From the NCBI GenBank assembly GCA_018818165.1, contig JAHISP010000054.1, positions 1 through 64,000 on the forward strand: a stretch of 64,000 bases of DNA, given 5' to 3'. This document shows positions 35,265 through 45,147 of the stretch, one piece after another. A model generated the notes under the pieces. That model did no database searches, was not told the origin of the DNA, and saw only the letters and a program-made list of their open reading frames with translations. The DNA comes from Bacteroidota bacterium (GTDB taxonomy: Bacteria; Bacteroidota; Ignavibacteria; Ignavibacteriales; Melioribacteraceae). The position numbers were made by a program, and so were the translations under genes. Each line of letters opens with the position of its first letter. The first letter of the stretch is position 1.

Positions 35265-37430
35265 ATGAAGTTCAAAACATTATTGTTTTTTTTAATAATA
35301 CTAATATCGCAATTTGCAAAAGCTGAGGATGGATATAAACTTTGGCTTAGATATAATCTGATTTCAGATTCTGTAAAACTCAATGAATACAAAAATTTAA
35401 TTTCTGGATTTTATCTAAAAAACAATTCGCCAACATTAAATGTTGCAAAAGAGGAATTGGAAATTGGTTTATCTGGATTATTGGGTAAGAAAATAGAGCA
35501 AATAAATGACGTAAATTCTGATGGTACAATTTTAATCGTATTAAAAGATAAATTAAGTTCTTTTGGAAATTTTAATTTTGAAGATGCATTTAAAAATATA
35601 GGCGATGAAGGATTTTTAATATATTCAGAAAAAATCAATTCAAATAAAGTTACAATAATTTCTGCCAATTCTAATATTGGACTTCTTTACGGAGTCTTCA
35701 ATTTCCTAAAATTGATTCAAACAAATCAAGATATTTCAAACCTTTCTATTGTAAGCTCACCAAAAATAAAATTGCGTGTGCTTAATCACTGGGATAATTT
35801 GGATAGAACAGTTGAAAGGGGTTATGCGGGGTTCTCTATTTGGGATTGGCATAGACTGCCAGATTATATAGATCAAAGATACATCGATTATGCAAGAGCA
35901 AATGCTTCTATTGGAATCAACGGAACGGTGCTAACAAATGTAAACGCTAAAGCAATAGTCCTTACTAAAGAGTATTTAGTAAAGGTAAAAGCCCTTGCTG
36001 ATACTTTTCGTCCTTATGGAATTAGAGTATATTTAACTGCAAGGTTTAGTGCTCCTATTGAAATTGGAGGATTAAAAACTGCTGATCCACTTGATGAGGA
36101 AGTACAACAATGGTGGAAAGATAAGGTGAAAGAAATATATAGTTATATTCCAGATTTTGGTGGATTTGTTGTTAAAGCTAATTCAGAAGGGCAACCAGGC
36201 CCGCAAAATTATAACCGCTCTCATTCAGATGGTGCCAATATGCTGGCTGAAGCTTTAGAAGACTTTAATGGTTTTGTTATGTGGCGGGCTTTTGTGTACA
36301 GCAATGAAAATCCAGATGATAGAGCGAAACAAGCTTACAATGAGTTTCAACCGCTTGATGGTAAATTTAGAGCTAATGTTTTTATTCAAACAAAGAATGG
36401 GGCTATTGATTTTCAACCACGAGAACCTTTCCATCCATTATTTGGGGTTATGCCAAAAACACCTTTAATGATGGAATTTCAAATTACACAAGAATATTTA
36501 GGTCAGGGAACGCAATTAGCTTATCTTTCTCCTTTATACAAAGAGTGTTTAGATTCTGATACTTATGCAAATGGGGAAGGTTCATTTGTATCAAGAGTAA
36601 TCGATGGAAGCTTAAACAAGCAAATAAATAGTGGAATTGCTGGAGTCGCTAATATTGGAACGGATAGAAATTGGACCGGGCATTTATTTGGTCAATCTAA
36701 TTGGTTTGCTTTCGGCAGATTGGCTTGGAATCACGAGTTAACATCTGAAGAAATTGCAGATGAATGGATTAAAATGACATTTTCAAATAATGAAGGTGTA
36801 GTAAAAAAAATTAGTGATATAATGCTAAATTCCAGAGAAAATTTAGTTAATTACATGACACCACTTGGCTTGCACCATCTTATGGGATGGGATCATCATT
36901 ATGGTCCATCGCCTTGGATAAAAGATAAACCCCGCGCAGATTGGACTTCAGTTTATTATCATAAAGCAGATTCCAACGGAATTGGTTTCGATAGAACAAT
37001 AACAGGAAGTAATGCGGTTAGTCAATATTTTCCTATAGTTGCAAAGAAATTTTCTTCATTAGAAACTTGTCCAGAAGAATATTTATTATGGTTTCATCAT
37101 TTAAATTGGGATTTCAAATTAAAAAATGACGTAACTCTTTGGGATGAAATGTGCTATAGATATTATAAAGGTGCGGAAACAGTGGGGAATAAAATTAATA
37201 TTTGGAATAGTCTAAAAGATGAAATAGATGCTGAGCGATTTAATCATGTAAAGATGTTATTAAACATTCAGCAAAAAGAAGCTAAGTGGTGGAGAGATGC
37301 ATCCATTTTGTATTTTCAGACGTTTTCAAAAAGAGATTTACCACAAGGACTTAAAAAACCAGATAAAACTTTAGAGTATTATGAAAATCTCAAATTTCCA
37401 TTTGCCCCTGGAATAAGACCAAAGTGGTAA
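35265..37430 (+). CDS. GH67 alpha-glucuronidase
   Basis: 721 residues with a signal peptide (to ~residue 20, ending FAKA). The N-terminal domain starts DGYKLWLRYN, typical of GH67. The barrel has RVLNHWDNLDRTVERGYAG and candidate catalytic residues Glu308 (KANSEGQPG), Asp382 (AIDFQPR) and Glu410 (TQEY). Their spacing (74 and 28) closely follows Glu292, Asp365 and Glu393 of the Cellvibrio enzyme. GH67 removes (4-O-methyl)glucuronic acid only from the non-reducing end of short xylo-oligosaccharides, so it complements GH115 (8861) and works on products of the GH10 just upstream. Confidence 0.94.
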   Translation: MKFKTLLFFLIILISQFAKAEDGYKLWLRYNLISDSVKLNEYKNLISGFYLKNNSPTLNVAKEELEIGLSGLLGKKIEQINDVNSDGTILIVLKDKLSSFGNFNFEDAFKNIGDEGFLIYSEKINSNKVTIISANSNIGLLYGVFNFLKLIQTNQDISNLSIVSSPKIKLRVLNHWDNLDRTVERGYAGFSIWDWHRLPDYIDQRYIDYARANASIGINGTVLTNVNAKAIVLTKEYLVKVKALADTFRPYGIRVYLTARFSAPIEIGGLKTADPLDEEVQQWWKDKVKEIYSYIPDFGGFVVKANSEGQPGPQNYNRSHSDGANMLAEALEDFNGFVMWRAFVYSNENPDDRAKQAYNEFQPLDGKFRANVFIQTKNGAIDFQPREPFHPLFGVMPKTPLMMEFQITQEYLGQGTQLAYLSPLYKECLDSDTYANGEGSFVSRVIDGSLNKQINSGIAGVANIGTDRNWTGHLFGQSNWFAFGRLAWNHELTSEEIADEWIKMTFSNNEGVVKKISDIMLNSRENLVNYMTPLGLHHLMGWDHHYGPSPWIKDKPRADWTSVYYHKADSNGIGFDRTITGSNAVSQYFPIVAKKFSSLETCPEEYLLWFHHLNWDFKLKNDVTLWDEMCYRYYKGAETVGNKINIWNSLKDEIDAERFNHVKMLLNIQQKEAKWWRDASILYFQTFSKRDLPQGLKKPDKTLEYYENLKFPFAPGIRPKW

Positions 37431-37519
37431 TTGGAGAAATTGCAATTAATTATAAATAAGATTATAGTTATTAAAACATTAATGACGAAAATTAAAAATT
37501 AAATATTGAGGTATATAAA

Positions 37520-39208
37520 ATGTCAAAATATGCTATTGGATTAGATTATGGAACAAATTCTTGTCGTTCACTAATTGTTGATATTTCTAACGGCAAAGAA
37601 TTAGCAAGCCATGTATTTTCTTATCCATCAGGCGAAATGGGTGTTATTGTTGATAAATCTAATCCGAATTTGGCTCGCCAAAATCCGGCAGATTATATAA
37701 AAGGGATTGAAGTTACAATTACTGAAGCATTGAAAAAAATTAAAGGCAAAGATGCAAATTTTAATACCGATGATATTGTTGGCATAGGTGTTGACACAAC
37801 AGGTAGTAGTCCTATGCTTATTGATTCTGAAGGAAAACCTCTTTGTTTCTCAGAGAAATTTCGTGACAATAATGCTGCAATGGTATGGCTATGGAAAGAT
37901 CATACAAGTTTTAAAGAAGCGGAAAGCATTACAAAAGCCGCAAAAGAACTTAGACCAGAATATTTAGCAAAAATAGGAGGAGTCTATTCCTCAGAATGGT
38001 TTTGGAGTAAATTATTGAAATGTGCTAAAGACCATGAGGATGTCTTTGATGCCGCTGATAGTTTTATAGAAATATGTGATTGGATTCCTGCTGTTTTAGT
38101 AGGAGATACTAAACCAGAAAACATTAAAAGAAGTGTTTGTGCAGCTGGTCACAAAGCTATGTTTAGCAATCAATGGGGAGGGTTACCAGATGAGGAATTT
38201 TTAAATTATTTGTCACCCAAACTTGGTGAAATTAGAAATAAACTATTTAGTAAGTCTTATCCTTCAGAGGAAAAGATGGGTAATTTATCAGCAGAATGGG
38301 CAGCAAAACTAGGATTATCAACCAATGTAGCTGTTGCAGTAGGTGCTTTTGATGCTCACATGGGTGCTGTTGGTGCTGGAGTAAAGGAAGGAACCCTTGT
38401 GAAGATACTAGGTACTAGTACTTGCGATATAATGATCTCACCTAATGAGAAAAAACTAAAAGATATTCCAGGAGTTTGCGGAATTGTTGATGGCTCAGTA
38501 AAGGGAGGTTATTATGGTATTGAAGCGGGACAATCAGCAGTTGGTGATATATTCTTGTGGTTTGTGAATAATTTAGTTCCAGACAGTTATGGTAAAACGC
38601 AAGATGAAAAATTTGAAACTCTAGAAACCAAGGCAAGTGAGTTAAAACCTGGTGAATCAGGTTTGTTAGCGCTGGACTGGAATAATGGTAACAGAACAAT
38701 TTTAGTTGATGTTAGACTAACTGGATTATTGTTAGGGCAAACTTTACAGACCGAACCTCATGAAATATACCGAGCTCTGGTGGAAGCAACAGCTTTTGGT
38801 GCATTGGCAATAATTGATAGAATAGCTGAAAACGGTGTTCCAATAAATGAAGTTGTGAATTGCGGTGGATTAGCCATAAAGAATTCAATGTTAATGCAAA
38901 TTTATGCTGATATCACAAATCGCCCAATGAAAGTCTCAGCTAGTGAACAAACTCCAGCACTTGGTGCAGCCATTTTTGGCTCTGTTGCTGCCGGGGAGTT
39001 CAATAATGTTGAAGTTGCTCAATCTCAGATGACAGGGATTGACAAATCATATAATCCAATATCTGAAAATCATATCGTTTATAAAGAACTATATAAACTC
39101 TATAAAAGGCTTCATGATGGATTTGGAGTAGAAGGAAATGTGGAAAACATGTACAATGTAATGAAAGATCTTTTGGATATTAGAGATAGAGTAAGGAGAG
39201 ATAAATAA
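37520..39208 (+). CDS. araB: Ribulokinase
   Basis: 562 residues of the FGGY kinase family, the normal ribulokinase length. The N-terminal phosphate-binding block is YAIGLDYGTNSCRS, followed by VDTTGSSP and later NCGGLAIKN near residue 450 and SEQTPALGAA. It phosphorylates L-ribulose to L-ribulose 5-phosphate in the cytoplasm. GAGG precedes ATG 37520. Its stop overlaps the araD start by one base (TAATG), so the genes are translationally coupled. The araB-araD-araA order makes L-arabinose catabolism certain; the arabinose would come from GH127 and GH43 enzymes upstream. Confidence 0.96.
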   Translation: MSKYAIGLDYGTNSCRSLIVDISNGKELASHVFSYPSGEMGVIVDKSNPNLARQNPADYIKGIEVTITEALKKIKGKDANFNTDDIVGIGVDTTGSSPMLIDSEGKPLCFSEKFRDNNAAMVWLWKDHTSFKEAESITKAAKELRPEYLAKIGGVYSSEWFWSKLLKCAKDHEDVFDAADSFIEICDWIPAVLVGDTKPENIKRSVCAAGHKAMFSNQWGGLPDEEFLNYLSPKLGEIRNKLFSKSYPSEEKMGNLSAEWAAKLGLSTNVAVAVGAFDAHMGAVGAGVKEGTLVKILGTSTCDIMISPNEKKLKDIPGVCGIVDGSVKGGYYGIEAGQSAVGDIFLWFVNNLVPDSYGKTQDEKFETLETKASELKPGESGLLALDWNNGNRTILVDVRLTGLLLGQTLQTEPHEIYRALVEATAFGALAIIDRIAENGVPINEVVNCGGLAIKNSMLMQIYADITNRPMKVSASEQTPALGAAIFGSVAAGEFNNVEVAQSQMTGIDKSYNPISENHIVYKELYKLYKRLHDGFGVEGNVENMYNVMKDLLDIRDRVRRDK

Positions 39209-39906
39209 TGAATTTGGAAGAATTGAAAAATGAAGTTTGTAATGCGAACCTTAAATTAGTTGAGTACGGCTTAGTTACTCTCACTTGGGGTAATGTTAGT
39301 GCTATTAATAGAACTGAAGGTTTAGTAGTTATCAAACCAAGTGGTATTGATTATGATAAAATGGATGCAGATGATATGGTTGTTGTCGATTTGGATGGCA
39401 AGTTGATTGAAGGTAAATGGAAGCCATCCTCAGATACACCAACACATATTGAACTTTATAAAGCATTTCCACAAATTGGTGGAATTTCACATACCCATAG
39501 CATAAACGCAACTATTTTTGCTCAAGCCAAAAAGGAAATTCCTTGTTTTGGTACAACTCATGCTGATCATTTTTATGGGAATGTACCGTTAACAAGAGTA
39601 TTAAGTGAAAATGAAGTTGTAACTGCCTATGAAAAATTTACAGGAACTGTAATAATTGAAAGATTTAAAGAGCTTGATCCATTAAGTATCCCTGGTATTT
39701 TGGTTGCTTCTCATGCACCATTTACTTGGGGTAAATCAGCCATGGAAGCAATTAATAATAGTTTAATTTTAGAAAGAATTGCCGAAATGGCTTTAGGTAC
39801 ATTAGCAATAAATAATAAGTGTGAACCAATAGAGCAGTATGTGTTGGATAAACATTACTTTCGAAAACATGGTGCCAATTCTTACTATGGGCAAAACAAA
39901 AAATAA
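39208..39906 (+). CDS. araD: L-ribulose-5-phosphate 4-epimerase
   Basis: 232 residues of the class II aldolase/epimerase family. Visible features are [15 protein letters not shown] (substrate loop), the KPSGIDY phosphate contact, and zinc ligands in ISHTHSI with a further His near [10 protein letters not shown]. It converts L-ribulose 5-phosphate to D-xylulose 5-phosphate, linking arabinose to the pentose phosphate pathway. AAGGAG at 39193-39198 lies inside the end of araB. The araA gene follows after 23 bp. Confidence 0.96.
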   Translation: MNLEELKNEVCNANLKLVEYGLVTLTWGNVSAINRTEGLVVIKPSGIDYDKMDADDMVVVDLDGKLIEGKWKPSSDTPTHIELYKAFPQIGGISHTHSINATIFAQAKKEIPCFGTTHADHFYGNVPLTRVLSENEVVTAYEKFTGTVIIERFKELDPLSIPGILVASHAPFTWGKSAMEAINNSLILERIAEMALGTLAINNKCEPIEQYVLDKHYFRKHGANSYYGQNKK

Positions 39907-39929
39907 AAATATTAATTAGGAGAATAATA

Positions 39930-41426
39930 ATGATCGATTTAAAAAAATATGAAGTATGGTTTGTTACTGGAAGTCAACATTTATATGGAGAACAAATCTT
40001 AAAAAAAGTTGAAATGCATTCTAAGGAAATAGCTAATGCATTGAATTTATCTAAAGAAATTCCAGTTACCGTTACTTTTAAACCAATCCTTACAACACCA
40101 GAATCAATTAAAAAAATATGCTTAGAAGCTAACAATACTGAAAATTGTATTGGTTTAGTCACATGGATGCATACATTTTCACCCGCTAAAATGTGGATAG
40201 CTGGATTAAAATCATTACAGAAACCATTTGTTCATCTACACACTCAATACAATCGTGATATACCTTATGCCGAAATAGATATGGACTATATGAACCTAAA
40301 CCAGTCTGCACATGGTGGAAGAGAATTTGGTTTTATCTGTTCACGAATGGGAATTGAAAGAAAAGTAATAGTGGGACATTGGAAAGATGAGAAAGTTTAT
40401 AAAAAATTATCAGTATGGATGAGAGCAGCTTCTGCTTGGGCGGATGCACAAGGCGGAAAGATAGCTAGATTTGGTGATAATATGAGAGAAGTTGCCGTAA
40501 CAGAAGGAGATAAAGTTGAAGCTCAATTGCGTTTTGGATATTCTGTAAATGGCTATAATGTAGGTGAGTTAGCTGAATATGTAAATGGTATTACAGAAGC
40601 ACAAGTTAATGAACTGGTTGAGGAATATGAAGCTACTTATACGTTGGCTAAAGATGCAATAAGGGGAGGCAGTAATCACAATGCTGTAAAGAATGCTGCA
40701 CAAATTGAATTGGGAATGAGAACATTTTTAGAAAATGGTAACTTCAAAGGTTTTACAACAACATTTGAAAATTTACAGGGATTAAAACAATTACCTGGAA
40801 TATCTGTTCAACGATTAATGAATGATGGATATGGTTTTGGTGCTGAAGGCGATTGGAAAACAAGTGCTCTTCTTAGAGCTATGAAAGTAATGGACTCCGG
40901 ATTAAAAGGTGGAACCTCATTTATGGAGGATTATACCTATCATCTTGATCCAAGTGGAATGAAAGTTTTAGGCGCTCACATGCTAGAAGTTTGCCCATCA
41001 ATTGCAATTGCAAAGCCAAAGTTAGAAGTTCATCCACTTGGTATTGGGGGGAAAGCTGATCCTGCCAGACTTGTTTTTGATGTAGATTCAGGTGAAGGTT
41101 TGAACGCATCCATGGTTGATATGGGAAATAGATTTAGGCTTATCGTAAACGAAGTTGAAGTTATAAAACCGGAACAAGATTTCCCAAAGCTTCCAGTAGC
41201 CAGAGTTATGTGGGTTCCAAAACCAAATCTTGAAATAGGTGCTGCAGCTTGGATATATGCGGGTGGTGCGCATCATACAGTTTTTTCTAAGGCATTAAAT
41301 TCAGAATATTTAGAAGATTTTGCAGCTATTGCTGGAATAGAGTTTTTAACTATTGATGCAAACACAAATATCAGAGAATTTAAAAATGAACTGAGATGGA
41401 ATTCTGTTTATTATCAGGGCAAATAA
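39930..41426 (+). CDS. araA: L-arabinose isomerase
   Basis: 498 residues, full length for AraA. The start [17 protein letters not shown] is the family signature, and [16 protein letters not shown] and [11 protein letters not shown] follow. Metal-binding segments ([25 protein letters not shown]) and GGAHHT near the C-terminus are present. It isomerises L-arabinose to L-ribulose in the cytoplasm. AGGAG precedes the ATG. It is the last gene of the araBDA operon and is followed by a stem-loop shared with the convergent transporter gene. Confidence 0.97.
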   Translation: MIDLKKYEVWFVTGSQHLYGEQILKKVEMHSKEIANALNLSKEIPVTVTFKPILTTPESIKKICLEANNTENCIGLVTWMHTFSPAKMWIAGLKSLQKPFVHLHTQYNRDIPYAEIDMDYMNLNQSAHGGREFGFICSRMGIERKVIVGHWKDEKVYKKLSVWMRAASAWADAQGGKIARFGDNMREVAVTEGDKVEAQLRFGYSVNGYNVGELAEYVNGITEAQVNELVEEYEATYTLAKDAIRGGSNHNAVKNAAQIELGMRTFLENGNFKGFTTTFENLQGLKQLPGISVQRLMNDGYGFGAEGDWKTSALLRAMKVMDSGLKGGTSFMEDYTYHLDPSGMKVLGAHMLEVCPSIAIAKPKLEVHPLGIGGKADPARLVFDVDSGEGLNASMVDMGNRFRLIVNEVEVIKPEQDFPKLPVARVMWVPKPNLEIGAAAWIYAGGAHHTVFSKALNSEYLEDFAAIAGIEFLTIDANTNIREFKNELRWNSVYYQGK

Positions 41427-41440
41427 CAAAAATTATATTT

Positions 41441-41475
41441 AGCTGGTTCCATTATGGTATTTAATGAAACCAGCT
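41441..41475. terminator. Stem-loop between convergent araA and transporter genes
   Basis: AGCTGGTT at 41441-41448 pairs with AACCAGCT at 41468-41475 (8-bp perfect stem, 19-nt loop). T- and A-rich sequence flanks it. It sits between the ends of araA (plus) and the MFS gene (minus) and could serve both directions, but the T-tract is weak. Confidence 0.5.
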
Positions 41476-41512
41476 TAATTTGTTCAACCGAGTAAGTTCT
41501 TGCATTTATAAA

Positions 41513-42796
41513 TTATTTCATCTCAATTTCTTTAATTTCAGGAACAAGAAGATTAATTATAAATAAAGCAATCAAATATAGAGATCCTGCAATTATGAAC
41601 AATATTAAATAACTGCCAGTAAATTCCAAAATAAATCCAGCAGCAGTTGCAATAAGCATTCCACCAATTGCACCAAACATGCCGCCTAATCCAACAACAG
41701 AACCAACAGCTTTTCTTGGAAACATATCTGAAACAGTTGTAAAAAGATTAGCAGACCAAGATTGATGAGCTGCTGTGGCTAAACTTAATAATGCAACAGC
41801 AATCCATACACTTGAAGCTTCTGATGCAAAAACAATTGGGATAACAGTTATAGCACTAATTAACATAGTAGTTTTTCTTGCCTTATTAATTGTCCAACCC
41901 TTTTTAATAAAGAAGGAAGATAGCCAACCACCTCCGATACTGCCTACATCAGCCATTACATAAATAACTATTAATGGAGCGGCAAATTCTTTTAATGTTA
42001 ATCCATAAGTATCTTTCAGAAATTTTGGTATCCAGTATAAATAGAACCACCATGCGGGATCAGTTAATAATTTCCCAATTGCAAAAGCCCATGTACCACG
42101 AAATTTTAATAGATTTTTCCATGGAATTTTTATTGTAGGATCAGGGGGATCAGATTGGATATATTTGAGTTCACTATCTGAAACTCTTTTACTATCTTCT
42201 GGTTTATCATAAAGCCAAAACCAAAAAATTAACCAAATTAAACCTGCACCACCTGTGAAAATAAAAGCTTCTTTCCAACCCCATGTAATTGTAATAAAAG
42301 GAACAACTAAAGGAGCAAGAACAGCGCCAACATTTGAACCTGCATTAAATATTCCGGTAGCAAAAGCTCTTTCCTTTTTAGGGAACCATTCAGCAACTGT
42401 TTTTATTGCAGCAGGGAAGTTTCCTGCTTCAAAGAAACCAAGAGCAAAACGTGCAATACCAAAACCAAATACTGTGCTTGCTAAAGCATGCCCAATGGCT
42501 GCAAAACTCCAACCTGTTAATGCTACTGAGTATCCAACTTTACTTCCAAGTCTGTCCATGAATCGACCAATTAAAAGTAAACCGATAGCATATGCAGCAG
42601 TAAAAGCTGTAACAATATAACCGTATTCAATTTCACTCCAACCAATTTCTTTTTCTAAAGTTGGAGCTAATATTCCAATAACTTGTCTATCAATGTAATT
42701 TATTGTTGTTGCAAAAAACACTAGGGCTAAAATTACCCAACGAAATTTTCCAATTTTTACGTTTTCTTGCGAATTATCATTCCCTAGTTTGTTCAT
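41513..42796 (-). CDS. MFS transporter, hexuronate (ExuT)-type anion:cation symporter family
   Basis: The frame is open to 42904, but I start at ATG 42796 because AGGAG lies just upstream and the resulting 427-residue protein begins like its family (MNKLGND..., then FRWVILALVFFATTINYIDR). The extra upstream part runs through a GC-rich non-coding element. About 12 membrane segments are visible, with the family loop DRLGSKVGY and ARFALGFFEAGNFPAAIKT, typical of the ACS/ExuT branch. It probably imports glucuronate or galacturonate with protons. This fits glucuronic acid released by GH115 and GH67, though no uronate isomerase gene is in the window. Confidence 0.85.
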   Translation of the reverse strand: MNKLGNDNSQENVKIGKFRWVILALVFFATTINYIDRQVIGILAPTLEKEIGWSEIEYGYIVTAFTAAYAIGLLLIGRFMDRLGSKVGYSVALTGWSFAAIGHALASTVFGFGIARFALGFFEAGNFPAAIKTVAEWFPKKERAFATGIFNAGSNVGAVLAPLVVPFITITWGWKEAFIFTGGAGLIWLIFWFWLYDKPEDSKRVSDSELKYIQSDPPDPTIKIPWKNLLKFRGTWAFAIGKLLTDPAWWFYLYWIPKFLKDTYGLTLKEFAAPLIVIYVMADVGSIGGGWLSSFFIKKGWTINKARKTTMLISAITVIPIVFASEASSVWIAVALLSLATAAHQSWSANLFTTVSDMFPRKAVGSVVGLGGMFGAIGGMLIATAAGFILEFTGSYLILFIIAGSLYLIALFIINLLVPEIKEIEMK

Positions 42797-42877
42797 ATTG
42801 CTCCTATTTAATAAAGAATAAATTAAGCTACAATTTAACTTAGTTTCATTAGTGTCAAGAACTATAACCTTAACAAC

Positions 42878-42927
42878 GGCGGATAAGACCCCTTTCGCTA
42901 TCACGCTAGGAAAATTCTACATCCGCC
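42878..42927. repeat. GC-rich inverted-repeat element
   Basis: GGCGGAT at 42878-42884 is inverted at ATCCGCC 42921-42927. The 36 bases between them, which include CGCTATCACGCTAGG, are much more GC-rich than the surroundings. It lies between xylA and the transporter gene on the minus strand. It may be a small mobile-repeat relic or a structured terminator; no T-tract follows. Confidence 0.4.
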
Positions 42928-43000
42928 TATTAATAGTATTACTTTACATTTTATATTAAATAGTTTGTTAAATATTCCATTTCTATTTAACAAACATTAG

Positions 43001-44338
43001 CTATTTAATATTATTATTAATAATTGATTCAAATAATTCTTGTTTACCACTTATTCTATTTGGTTCACCATTAGTTAAAGCTAGCGCATATAAATCTTCA
43101 AGAGTAAGTTTTCCTTCTTCAAATTCTTTCCCTTTTCCACTATCAAAACTTGAATATCTATTCTTTCTTAATTCAAGATAGTCGGATTTAGTTAAAATAT
43201 CATCAGCAATCATTAAAGAGCGTGCAATAACATCCATTGCAGCAATGTGAGCAATAAACAGATCTTCCAAATCAGTAGAATTTCTTCTCGTTTTTGCATC
43301 AAAGTTAATTCCACCTTTTTTCAAACCACCTGCCTGAAGAATTACTAACATAGCTTCGGTCATTTCCATAATATTTGTTGGAAATTGATCAGTATCCCAA
43401 CCATTTTGATAATCTCCTCTATTTGCATCAATACTTCCTAAAACACCAGCATTTGCGGCAACTTGCAATTCGTGCTGAAAAGTGTGGCTTGCTAAAGTTG
43501 CATGATTTACTTCTATGTTTAGTTTAAAGTCACCAAGCAGATCATATTCTCTTAAAAATCCAATTACCGTTGCTGAATCAAAGTCATATTGATGTTTCAT
43601 TGGTTCCATTGGTTTTGGTTCAATCAAGAAATCGCCTTTAAAGCCATTTTTCCTTCCGTATTCTTTTGCCATATTCAAGAACATACCAAAATGATCAAGT
43701 TCTCTTTTCATATCTGTATTTAACAGAGACATATATCCTTCGCGACCACCCCAGAAAACAAAATTTTCACCACCTAATTTAATTGTTGCATCAATAGCGT
43801 TTTTTACTTGAGTAGCACCGTAAGATAATACATTAAAATCAGGATTTGTTGAAGCTCCGTTCATGTAGCGTGGGTGTGAAAATAAATTAGCTGTTCCCCA
43901 TAACAATTTTACATTTGACTCTTTTTGTTTTTGTTCTGCATAATTTATTATAACATTTAGTCTTTCTTCATTTTCATTAATTGAAGAACTTTCTTCAATT
44001 AAATCAAAGTCGTGGAAACAATAAAAAGGTACACCTAATTTTGTAATCAGTTCAAATGCAGCATCCATCTTTTCTTTGGCTTTATTAATTGGATCATTAT
44101 GTTTTAACCAAGGATAAGATTTTGTGTCATTCCCAAATGGATCTGCTCCATTTGCTCCAAATGTATGCCAATATGCAATTGCAAATCTGAAATGTTCTTC
44201 CATTGTTTTCCCAGCAATAATCTTTTCTGCATCATAATACTTAAATGCCAATGGATTTTTAGATTCACGACCTTCGAAAGAAATTTTAGATATTCCTTTG
44301 AAATATTCACTATTCCCAGTTGTTAATTTAGTAGCCAT
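43001..44338 (-). CDS. xylA: Xylose isomerase
   Basis: 445 residues, the length of class II xylose isomerases. Family blocks are visible: [28 protein letters not shown] with the catalytic His-Asp, [33 protein letters not shown] with metal-binding Glu, [35 protein letters not shown] with metal-binding Asp, and MDVIARSL. It isomerises D-xylose to D-xylulose in the cytoplasm. It is divergent from the Nudix regulator (109-bp gap), which probably controls it. Xylulokinase lies on the other side of the regulator. Confidence 0.97.
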   Translation of the reverse strand: MATKLTTGNSEYFKGISKISFEGRESKNPLAFKYYDAEKIIAGKTMEEHFRFAIAYWHTFGANGADPFGNDTKSYPWLKHNDPINKAKEKMDAAFELITKLGVPFYCFHDFDLIEESSSINENEERLNVIINYAEQKQKESNVKLLWGTANLFSHPRYMNGASTNPDFNVLSYGATQVKNAIDATIKLGGENFVFWGGREGYMSLLNTDMKRELDHFGMFLNMAKEYGRKNGFKGDFLIEPKPMEPMKHQYDFDSATVIGFLREYDLLGDFKLNIEVNHATLASHTFQHELQVAANAGVLGSIDANRGDYQNGWDTDQFPTNIMEMTEAMLVILQAGGLKKGGINFDAKTRRNSTDLEDLFIAHIAAMDVIARSLMIADDILTKSDYLELRKNRYSSFDSGKGKEFEEGKLTLEDLYALALTNGEPNRISGKQELFESIINNNIK

Positions 44339-44392
44339 TATTTTCTCGCTTTTTTAGTTGTTAAATTCATTAAAATTAAATATAATTAAATA

Positions 44393-44431
44393 GTGTATAA
44401 AAAACAATAAGCATTGTGTAAAATGAACACT
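44393..44431. promoter_or_regulatory. Candidate operator in the xylA/regulator divergent gap
   Basis: The gap contains GTGTATAAAA (44393) and GTGTAAAATG (44416), direct repeats 23 bp apart, about two helical turns. AGTGT (44392) is also inverted at ACACT (44427-44431). The site lies between divergent xylA and the Nudix regulator, a natural place for a sugar-responsive operator. No consensus could be checked. Confidence 0.35.
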
Positions 44432-44446
44432 TAGCTGGAGAAAAAA

Positions 44447-45136
44447 TTGTCTCAAGTATCAAAGCAAATGATAAAAAACTTATCGATTGACTGTGTTGTT
44501 TTCGGTTTTGAGAATAATAAGTTAGAACTTCTTTTGATTAAAAGAAAAAGTAATCCAAGTAAAGATAGTTGGGCATTACCAGGTGGATTTGTATTAAAAA
44601 CAGAAACTTTGGATGAAGCCGCAGTTCGGATTTTAGAAGAAAACAGTAATGTTAAAAATATTTATTTAGAGCAAGTACACACTTTTAGTAGAATTGATAG
44701 ATTCCCACTTAGAAGAGTTATTAGTGTTGCATATTTTGCTCTCATTGATCCAGAGAATCATTTTCTAAAACCAGGAGTTGATACTACTGATGTAAAATGG
44801 TTTCAAGTAAATGAGAAAATAGAATTCCCATTTGATCATGCAGAAATATTTCAAAGGGCTTTAAAGAGATTGCGTCAAAGAGTTAGAACAAAGCCAATAG
44901 GATTTGAATTGTTGCCTGAGAAGTTTTCTTTAACTCAACTGCAGAATTTATATGAGTGTATTCTTGATGAAAATATGGATAAACGGAACTTTAGGAAAAG
45001 AATTTTAAGTTACAATATGTTGATACCTTTAGATGAATATCAAGAAGGAGTTGCTCATAGAGCTGCTAGGTTATATAAGTTTGATTCAAAAGAATATCAA
45101 AATTTTATAGATAAAGGATTTAATTTTCAATTATAG
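44447..45136 (+). CDS. Nudix-family transcriptional regulator (NrtR/AraR type)
   Basis: 229 residues from TTG 44447, supported by GGAG at 44437-44440 six bases upstream. Residues ~10-150 are a Nudix domain (WALPGGFV...). The Nudix box is degenerate: RILEENSN replaces the usual REUXEEXG, so hydrolysis is unlikely and ligand sensing more likely. Residues ~155-225 are the winged-helix DNA-binding domain of this family (LQNLYECILDENMDKRNFRKRI). Bacteroidota use such proteins (AraR) to control pentose genes. Its place between divergent xylA and co-directional xylB points to a xylose-responsive regulator, by inference. Confidence 0.85.
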   Translation: MSQVSKQMIKNLSIDCVVFGFENNKLELLLIKRKSNPSKDSWALPGGFVLKTETLDEAAVRILEENSNVKNIYLEQVHTFSRIDRFPLRRVISVAYFALIDPENHFLKPGVDTTDVKWFQVNEKIEFPFDHAEIFQRALKRLRQRVRTKPIGFELLPEKFSLTQLQNLYECILDENMDKRNFRKRILSYNMLIPLDEYQEGVAHRAARLYKFDSKEYQNFIDKGFNFQL

Positions 45137-45147
45137 TGAGAAACAAT

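Noticed and set aside
42797-42904. N-terminal extension of the MFS transporter frame
   Set aside because: It runs into the GC-rich inverted-repeat element, shows no family similarity, and the ATG at 42796 has a good AGGAG site.
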